DNA from: Helicobacter ailurogastricus
GTDB taxonomy: Bacteria; Campylobacterota; Campylobacteria; Campylobacterales; Helicobacteraceae
Direction of reading: 5' to 3'
Assembly: GCF_001282945.1 (NCBI RefSeq)
Contig: NZ_CDMG01000009.1
Location: 237,551 to 287,501, forward strand
DNA: 49,951 bases
Shown here: positions 45,057 to 49,951 of the stretch, piece by piece
Layout of the letters: each line of letters starts with the position of its first letter
Position numbering within the stretch: position 1 is the first letter of the stretch
The notes under the pieces: model-generated
The model's input: only the letters and a program-made list of their open reading frames with translations
What the model was told of the DNA's origin: nothing
The model's database searches: none
Program-made: the position numbers and the translations under genes

Positions 45057-46046
45057 TTAATGCAAGGGGGCTAAATGCCACTTCTTTAAAAAGGCAAAGA
45101 TGGGGGCTAAATTTTTAGGCTCCTCAAAGGCCCGGCCGCCATGCCCCACGCCGGGCAATTGGATATAAACCACCTTATCTTTACCCAACATCTTTTGCAA
45201 AGCCTTTGCAAAAAGCACGCTTTGTTCCGTCGGCACGATGGGGTCTTTAGAGCCATTCATAATAAAAAAGGGGGGTGTGTTTTTAGAGATGTAGCTGGTG
45301 GGGTTGGCAAACTCCACAAGATAGGGGATTTTAGGGATTGCAACGCCCATGTATCGCGATTCTGCTGAGTCGGGGGCGTTGACGCTGTGTTTTCTGCGTG
45401 GTTGTTGCCCGCTTTGTTTGAATTGTGTATCCATCACTTTAAAATCTATGGGGCCATAAAAATCCACAACCGCATTGACTTGGCTTGTTTGTTTGGCATT
45501 CCCCATACTTAAATCCTCTAGTTCGGAGTGAAACGCCGTTGTGCCTAGCATAGAAGCCAAATTGCCCCCAGCCGAATCCCCCCACGCGATGATTTTATTT
45601 GGATTTAAATGGTATTGCGTGGCGTGGGCTTTAATAAAGCGCACGGCGGCTTTAAGGTCGTAAATCGCCATAGGGAATGTAGCTTCTTTGGAAAGGCGGT
45701 AATTTACGCTCACCACCGCATAGCCCAGCTTCAAAGCGTGCATTTGGGGATTAACCTCCCCTGAAGCCTTGTCCCCAAAGGCAAATCCACCCCCGTGGAT
45801 GGCTAAGATCACAGGGTAGGGGGCTTTGCTCGCTTTAGGTAAATAGATGTCTAGCTTTTGGGCTTGCGATTGTGTGGCGTAGGCAATGTCTAGGTATTTG
45901 CGCCCCACATTTTGCGTGTTGAGGGGATGCATTTTGCCCATCAAAGGGGGTGGCATATGATCTAGGGTATTTTGTGTCTTGTCTAGATCTTTTGCAAGGG
46001 CAAGCGTGGCTAATGCCATTAACCCAAAAACTTTCAATCGATACAT
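45057..46046 (-). CDS. Exported alpha/beta hydrolase (esterase/lipase)
   Basis: The 329-aa protein has a cleavable signal peptide (LKVFGLMALATLALAKD, res 4-20) and a hormone-sensitive-lipase-type hydrolase fold. The oxyanion motif is HGGGFAFGD, the nucleophile elbow AWGDSAGGNLASM (Ser), the acid FFIMNGSKDPIVP (Asp) and the base GVGHGGRAF (His), so the triad is complete. It probably cleaves short carboxylic esters in the periplasm. GGAG precedes the ATG. Upstream lies the MerR gene. Intact, unlike the hydrolase at 48652-49709. Confidence 0.87.
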   Translation of the reverse strand: MYRLKVFGLMALATLALAKDLDKTQNTLDHMPPPLMGKMHPLNTQNVGRKYLDIAYATQSQAQKLDIYLPKASKAPYPVILAIHGGGFAFGDKASGEVNPQMHALKLGYAVVSVNYRLSKEATFPMAIYDLKAAVRFIKAHATQYHLNPNKIIAWGDSAGGNLASMLGTTAFHSELEDLSMGNAKQTSQVNAVVDFYGPIDFKVMDTQFKQSGQQPRRKHSVNAPDSAESRYMGVAIPKIPYLVEFANPTSYISKNTPPFFIMNGSKDPIVPTEQSVLFAKALQKMLGKDKVVYIQLPGVGHGGRAFEEPKNLAPIFAFLKKWHLAPLH

Positions 46047-46092
46047 GAAAACTCCAATTTTTCAGCTTTTGCTCCTTAAGGCTTGGCGCATT

Positions 46093-46098
46093 ACTATA
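46093..46098 (-). promoter_or_regulatory. Candidate -10 box of exported hydrolase
   Basis: TATAGT on the minus strand at 46098-46093 lies about 47 bases before the ATG at 46046. It does not resemble the MerR-type promoters P1 and P2, so this hydrolase may be transcribed separately or by read-through from MerR. Confidence 0.3.
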
Positions 46099-46127
46099 GC
46101 AAAAGAGCATTTGTCTTTTATTAAGTG

Positions 46128-46533
46128 TTATTTTGAATCTTTATAAGCGGGGCTTAAGGGGTTTAAAAAGTCTTTTTGCTCCTCAATCATTTGCGTGTAA
46201 AGCGTGATTTTATGGGCGATTTTGCGCTCGGCGTGGTGCAGCGTTTCTAGCTGGGCGTGCAAGGCTGTTAATTGCTTTTCTAAAAGGGCTTTGCGTTGTG
46301 GTGCGCTTTTTAGCCCTTGTTTGGATAGGTTGATGTAATTTTTAATCTCTGCTAGGGCAGTTGGCTGCACGCAAACACTGCACCCACTCCCATGCGATGT
46401 CGCTTTTAGAAAAGTAGCGCACGCCGTTTGAATCGCTTTGCACGAAGGGGAAGAGCCCCTTATCGCACCAAAAGCGGATTTTGCGTGAAGAGATGCCCGT
46501 TTGTCTTTCTACTTCTATGATTGTGTATGCCAT
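46128..46533 (-). pseudogene. MerR-family regulator, copy 1, frameshifted
   Basis: The first part (MAYTIIEVERQTGISSRKIR and FWCDKGLFPFVQSDSNGVRY) is a MerR winged-helix DNA-binding domain. After QCLRAANCP the frame hits a stop (SRD). The rest continues in the next frame as LAEIKNYINLSKQGLKS and a coiled coil with LEKQLTALHAQLETLHHAE, ending PAYKDSK. Removing one C near 46354 joins them into about 133 codons, a normal MerR size. It follows the cupin gene by 18 bases with AAAGG before the ATG. No cysteine cluster for metals is seen, which favours a thiol, aldehyde or small-molecule sensor. Natural decay or a sequence error are both possible. Confidence 0.75.
46143..46301 (-). repeat. MerR gene duplication, copy 1
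   Basis: These 159 bases match 49794-49951 with about five differences (about 97%). The identity covers the coiled-coil and C-terminal coding part and continues to the window edge. Both copies point the same way. Confidence 0.9.
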
Positions 46534-46551
46534 GTGCTGCCTTTTGGGGTG

Positions 46552-47694
46552 TTATTCTTTGTGTTGTGCCGTGGTTATATCTAGGGCTTTTAGGGCGTTT
46601 AGAGCTTTAGGGTAGCCAATAACAGGGATCAGGGCTGTAACGACACCAATGAGCTTGTGGCGGTTATTTCCCATGTTGATATTGCCCTGTACATGGGCTT
46701 TTAGCTGGCTATCAGCTCCGCCTAAAGAGAGCAAATAGACAAAGGTCAGCAACTCTCTAAAGTGTAAATCTAGCCCTTTGCGCGTGTAGTAGTCGCCAAA
46801 GCAGTTCGCAGATAAAAATTGATAAATATGCGCCTCATCTTTAGGAGCGTTAGCGTTCATGTGGTCTATCACTTGCCCGAAAATCTCTTTTTGGATCGCC
46901 AAACCCCTTTGCGCCCTCTGTGTATGTAAAAGCCCTTTTTGTGAATCTAGGTGAATCCCTCTAGTTTGGAAAACATGGTTTGTGGTTTCTAAGAAGTCTT
47001 GCACCCGTGCAAAGCCCACATAGGGAATCGCTTGGTATAAAATTTCTTGAACGGCCACTGGGCGGACTTGATGCTCTAGCGCACTCTCTAGCGCGCCCGC
47101 ATAAGCGGGCACAGAGCCTAGAGCCACTAGGGATGCTAATAAAATTTGGCTGTATTCGGGCACGCCCAAGCCCGAAGTCTTAAAAGCCTCTTGCATGGCA
47201 AAATGGTTGAAGGTGTGATACATGTGCAAGTCGCTCTTTAAAGGGCTATTTGCAAAGGGATTAAAGGCACTCTTGGCAGGCTTTAGGGAGTTTATTGCCT
47301 TGTTGTACTCTGTGTCGCTGACTTTTTCTAGCCACTTGACATTTTCTCCATTTTTATCCCCCGTTAGGGCTAAATGCGCCCCGCTTGTATGTGTCCCCGC
47401 TCCATGCCAGTGCTTGACTCCCGGCGGACAAGAGATCACATCGCCTCTGTGCGCCACGCTCACTTTTCCATCGGCTGTGCCCGTGTAAATTACGCCCTCT
47501 GTAACTAACAAGGTTTGCCCTGCAGGGTGGATGTGCCATGCACTTCTAGCTTTGGGACTAAAATGCACGATCCCCCCGCTAAAATTGCGCCATTGATTCG
47601 GTCCAAACAAGATTTGGATACGCACATTTCCGCTGAATTTGTCGCTTGTGCCTTGAAACTCTTGAAACTCCGCTTGTCTATGCACTTCTTGCAT
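46552..47694 (-). CDS. Cupin / carboxymuconolactone decarboxylase-like fusion protein
   Basis: The N-terminal cupin (about res 1-130 from the ATG) has metal-binding histidines in SAWHIHPAGQTLLVTEG and PPGVKHWHGAG. The C-terminal part has two carboxymuconolactone decarboxylase-like (AhpD-fold) modules, around QILLASLVALGSVPAYAG and RELLTFVYLLSLGGADSQLK. Two-domain proteins of this kind are often exported. I start at ATG 47694 (AAAGGA six bases upstream). However, a signal peptide, MRKGLAYLFFSLALLGAHA, begins in a different frame at ATG 47767 with GAGG upstream, so the true gene may be longer and frameshifted. The catalytic CxxC of AhpD is not seen. The activity is unknown; quinone or lactone chemistry is a guess. 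Confidence 0.75.
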   Translation of the reverse strand: MQEVHRQAEFQEFQGTSDKFSGNVRIQILFGPNQWRNFSGGIVHFSPKARSAWHIHPAGQTLLVTEGVIYTGTADGKVSVAHRGDVISCPPGVKHWHGAGTHTSGAHLALTGDKNGENVKWLEKVSDTEYNKAINSLKPAKSAFNPFANSPLKSDLHMYHTFNHFAMQEAFKTSGLGVPEYSQILLASLVALGSVPAYAGALESALEHQVRPVAVQEILYQAIPYVGFARVQDFLETTNHVFQTRGIHLDSQKGLLHTQRAQRGLAIQKEIFGQVIDHMNANAPKDEAHIYQFLSANCFGDYYTRKGLDLHFRELLTFVYLLSLGGADSQLKAHVQGNINMGNNRHKLIGVVTALIPVIGYPKALNALKALDITTAQHKE

Positions 47695-47710
47695 GCTCTG
47701 TCCTTTGTGC

Positions 47711-47767
47711 TGCGTGTGCCCCGAGTAGGGCAAGAGAGAAAAATAAATAAGCCAAACCCTTACGCAT
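47711..47767 (-). pseudogene. Signal-peptide coding piece cut off from the cupin gene
   Basis: ATG at 47767 overlaps the stop of the acetyltransferase gene and has GAGG six bases upstream. It encodes MRKGLAYLFFSLALLGAHA, a textbook signal peptide with AHA cleavage, then runs out of frame with the cupin domain that follows. Removing one base near 47715-47725 (GGGG run or the following CACACGCAG) would join both. Confidence 0.6.
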
Positions 47768-48140
47768 GCTGCACCTCTATGCGCTTAAGCACTCTAGCCG
47801 GATTGCCCCCCACAATGGGAGCGATGAAAACATGATCGCCGATGTCAATCCCTCCCCGATCCATAAAACTACAAGCAGAGTTCATAAAAAAGTGCTTACC
47901 AAAGTTGATATTGCGCCCAAAATCCACATAAAGGGGCGGTAAAATCGTGTTTGTGGCATCAAAGGGTCTGCTCGTCAGCTCTCCCATCAAGACGCGTATT
48001 TCTTCAGGGCTTAACTCTTGTGTGTTGAGTTTGTGGATGAGTTTTTGGGCGTTGGTGATCACGCCATAAAGCTTAGGAAATTCGGGATCATCCATACTCA
48101 CCATCTCCCCTCTTAAATCCCGCTCAAAAATATCTCTCAC
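47760..48140 (-). pseudogene. Sugar O-acetyltransferase (maltose acetyltransferase type), internally deleted
   Basis: The 126-residue product starts as normal for the left-handed beta-helix maltose/galactoside acetyltransferase family (MRDIFERDLRGEMVSMDDPE, then PPLYVDFGRNINFGKHFFMN and RGGIDIGDHVFIAP). It then jumps directly to VGGNPARVLKRIE, the usual C-terminus. About 60 residues are missing in frame, including the catalytic His region (TTNHP) and most acetyl-CoA-binding coils. It would be inactive. It overlaps the oxidoreductase gene by four bases. Confidence 0.75.
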
Positions 48141-48649
48141 GCCAGCCCCTTAACCCACTCTTGATAGCCTCTAGCTTGGGCTTGTAGGGCGGTGTCGCTC
48201 AAGTTGCCGGTGTCGTAGGTTAAAAATGGTGCTGCATACTTGGTGCCGATGAAGTGGCTGATGGCCCTAAAGGGGGTTAAAACACTTTCTAAACTAAATT
48301 TGCCTTGAAAATCCCCCTCACGCGCCCCTAAACTAATGGCAAGGGCAAATGTTTTGTCTGCTAAGGCTTTGCCCTTAGAGCCGTAGGCAAAGCCATAAGT
48401 CAGCACATCGTCAAAGTATTGCTTGAGTAAGGCAGGGCAAGAATACCAAAACATGGGGAATTGAAACACCAGGCTTTTTGCTTTGATGAGTTTATCCTGC
48501 TCGCCTGCTATGTCAATCTTAAAATTAGGGTACTGGGCGTATAAATCGCTGATCTCCACACTTGTAGAGCTTAAAGCTTCTTTGAGAGCTTTATTCACCC
48601 GTGATTGGGTACTCAAATTAGGGTGGGCTAAAACAACTAAAATGGACAT
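48137..48649 (-). CDS. Flavodoxin-fold NAD(P)H oxidoreductase (quinone reductase type)
   Basis: The 170-aa cytoplasmic FMN/FAD enzyme of the KefF/MdaB-like Flavodoxin_2 family has ILVVLAHPNLSTQSRVNKAL at the flavin-phosphate site, VFQFPMFWYSCPALLKQYFD (the YW/P loop) and YGSKGKALADKTFALAISLG. Two-electron reduction of quinones or aldehydes/nitro compounds is the usual role. AAGGA precedes the ATG. It follows the hydrolase by two bases and is part of the P2-driven transcript. Length is slightly shorter than MdaB but complete. Confidence 0.85.
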   Translation of the reverse strand: MSILVVLAHPNLSTQSRVNKALKEALSSTSVEISDLYAQYPNFKIDIAGEQDKLIKAKSLVFQFPMFWYSCPALLKQYFDDVLTYGFAYGSKGKALADKTFALAISLGAREGDFQGKFSLESVLTPFRAISHFIGTKYAAPFLTYDTGNLSDTALQAQARGYQEWVKGLA

Positions 48650-48651
48650 GT

Positions 48652-49709
48652 TTAATCCTTTACATGGAGATTTTTTTGGAAAAACTGCGTGATTTTGTCA
48701 AAGGGGATGAGATTGGCGCGGTCGTATAAATCCACATGCCCAGCTCCTCATAGTAAAGCTCTTTAGGCTGGGCTGCCTTGGCATAGGCTTTTTGGCTAAA
48801 CTCCCTAGAGTGTGCCTCATCGCCCGTAATGAATAAAATAGGGCGGGGCGAAATGCTGTCTAAGTCCTCAAAGGGGTAGAAGTTGATGAACTTGACATCG
48901 CTAGAGAACTGGGGGCTGGTGTCTAGCTTGGGGTCTTCGCCCTGTGGAGTGTATGCACCCCTCTTGGTGCGGTAAAAGTCGTAAAACTCTTTAGCAATGG
49001 GGCTTGAATTTTTGTCAATCTTTGTGGGCGTGCCAACTGTGTAGCGGGTGATTTTATGCGTGCTAAACTCTCTGTAACGCTCACTAGCCGCCTCTTTTAA
49101 AAACGCCTCTCGCTCTGCCTTGCTGACAGAATGACGCACCCCATGCCTTATGGCATCGCCCATGTCATACATGCTCACCGTGGTGATGGCTTTAATGCGT
49201 GGGTCGATCTTAGCCGCGGCTAGAGCAAAGCCTCCACTCCCACACACCCCGACTACACCGATTTTTTCTGGATCAACAAAGCCTCTAGTCCCTAAATAAT
49301 CCACCGCTGCACTGAAGTCCTCCACATACATGTCTGGCAAAACAGCGTGGCGGGGCGTGCCCGCACTCTGCCCCCAAAAACTCAAATCAAAGCTTAAGGT
49401 AACAAAGCCATTTTCGGCTAACTTCGTAGCGTAAAGCTGGCTTGTCTGCTCTTTCACCGCTCCCATGGGGTGGCCTACAATCAGGGCGGGGTATCTTTTG
49501 CCCTTTTGTATCGCCTTGGGGATGAATAATTTCGCCGCCACTTCTAAGCCGTATTGGTTTTTAAAACGCACTTCTTGGACATGCACCTTGGGGCTCACAT
49601 AAAAGTTGTCCCCTTGTATGTGGCTTGGGGCGTGGCTCGTGCTTTCAAAGGGCTGGGCTTGTGCGCCTAAAGTGAGGGCTGAGGCTAGGATCAAGGATCG
49701 CAAAAACAT
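48652..49709 (-). pseudogene. Exported alpha/beta hydrolase, frameshift before catalytic His
   Basis: A signal peptide (MFLRSLILASALTLGAQAQ) leads an alpha/beta hydrolase of the YcjY/dienelactone-hydrolase-like group: GHPMGAVKEQ, SFDLSFWGQSAGTPR, the nucleophile elbow VVGVCGSGGFALAAAKIDPR and the acid region ILFITGDEAHS. The open frame ends at 48660 with a nonsense tail (MWIYTTAPISSP and onward). In the next frame the normal end appears (GHVDLYDRANLIPFDKITQF, stop 48654-48652), which carries the catalytic His. Adding one G in the run at 48739-48741 restores it. First gene after promoter P2. Confidence 0.78.
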
Positions 49710-49739
49710 AAAAACTCCTTAAAAGTTTTAGATGCTTGC

Positions 49740-49770
49740 ATTATAAAACCTAACACCTAGTGTTTGTCAA
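49740..49770 (-). promoter_or_regulatory. MerR-type promoter P2 (19-bp spacer)
   Basis: TTGACA (49770-49765), a 19-base spacer and TATAAT (49745-49740) on the minus strand, about 30 bases before the exported hydrolase ATG. The spacer contains AACAC-TAG-GTGTT and differs from P1 by one base (T for C). Long-spacer promoters with a central dyad are the known target form of MerR-family activators, and a MerR gene lies directly upstream. Confidence 0.8.
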
Positions 49771-49793
49771 GAGGTCTTTTTAGGATTGCCTTG

Positions 49794-49951
49794 ATAAGTG
49801 GGGCTTAAGGGGTTTAAAAAGTCTTTTGTTCCTCAATCATTTGCGTGTAAAGTGCGATTTTATGGGCGATTTTGCGCTCGGCGTGGTGCAGCGTTTCTAG
49901 CTGGGCGTGCAAGGCTGTTAATTGCTTTTCTAAAAGGGCTTTGCGTTGTGG
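49794..49951 (-). repeat. MerR gene duplication, copy 2
   Basis: About 97% identical to 46143-46301 over 158 bases and running off the window edge. Confidence 0.9.
49814..49951 (-). CDS. MerR-family regulator, copy 2 (partial, C-terminal part)
   Basis: The frame enters from the right edge and reads PQRKALLEKQLTALHAQLET, then RKIAHKIALYTQMIEEQKTF and a stop. It is the coiled-coil dimerisation end of a MerR protein nearly identical to copy 1. A one-base deletion (four T instead of five) ends it about a dozen residues early, with TF replacing DFLNPLSPAYKDSK. The DNA-binding half is outside the window. It lies 44 bases upstream of promoter P2, suggesting local control. Confidence 0.75.
   Translation of the reverse strand, partial: PQRKALLEKQLTALHAQLETLHHAERKIAHKIALYTQMIEEQKTF

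Overview
The window looks like a chromosomal segment of a gastric, non-pylori Helicobacter (H. felis / H. heilmannii-like). Three things point there. Core gene sets follow Helicobacter order or family: lpxB, a coiled-coil gene, hypA and flgE; petABC; thyX next to polA. Product lengths match the genus (FlgE 718 aa). A 3738-codon VacA-like autotransporter is present. The base composition is also richer in G+C than H. pylori. The species call is inference.

Layout. 1-764: decayed sequence with one broken reading frame. 765-3744 (minus): accB, accC and an aspartate aminotransferase in one operon. 3860-9674 (plus): aspA, an exported protein of unknown function, thyX and polA, with overlapping ends. 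9749-12347 (plus): the cytochrome bc1 operon petABC. 12351-19699 (minus): thrC, a CMP-Neu5Ac-hydroxylase-like protein with altered metal sites, lpxB, a coiled-coil protein, hypA and flgE; flgE has a good sigma-54 promoter. 19874-31090 (plus): the giant autotransporter, then nadK.

32100-35660 is a graveyard of defence genes. On the plus strand there is a DUF262/GmrSD-like remnant. On the minus strand there is a row of remnants: DNA methylase, Z1 helicase-like protein, DUF4420 PD-(D/E)XK nuclease and AIPR. All carry frameshifts, stops or deletions. Next comes an intact hippuricase (hipO), then about 1 kb of AT-rich sequence without genes. 37967-41850 holds a type IIS restriction-modification cassette: an AlwI-family endonuclease broken by one base, followed by two intact D12-class adenine methylases. 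41851-43010 holds small and broken reading frames.

43114-49951 (all minus) is a redox/detoxification island: two aldo-keto reductases (one broken), two exported alpha/beta hydrolases, a flavodoxin-like NAD(P)H oxidoreductase, an acetyltransferase with an internal deletion, a cupin-carboxymuconolactone protein and two copies of a MerR-family regulator. Two near-identical promoters with 19-bp spacers and a central dyad, the hallmark of MerR-type promoters, stand before an aldo-keto reductase and before a hydrolase. This suggests one small regulon. Many genes here carry single-base frameshifts, while the core genes and the 11-kb autotransporter are intact, which argues for real decay or phase switching more than for poor sequence.
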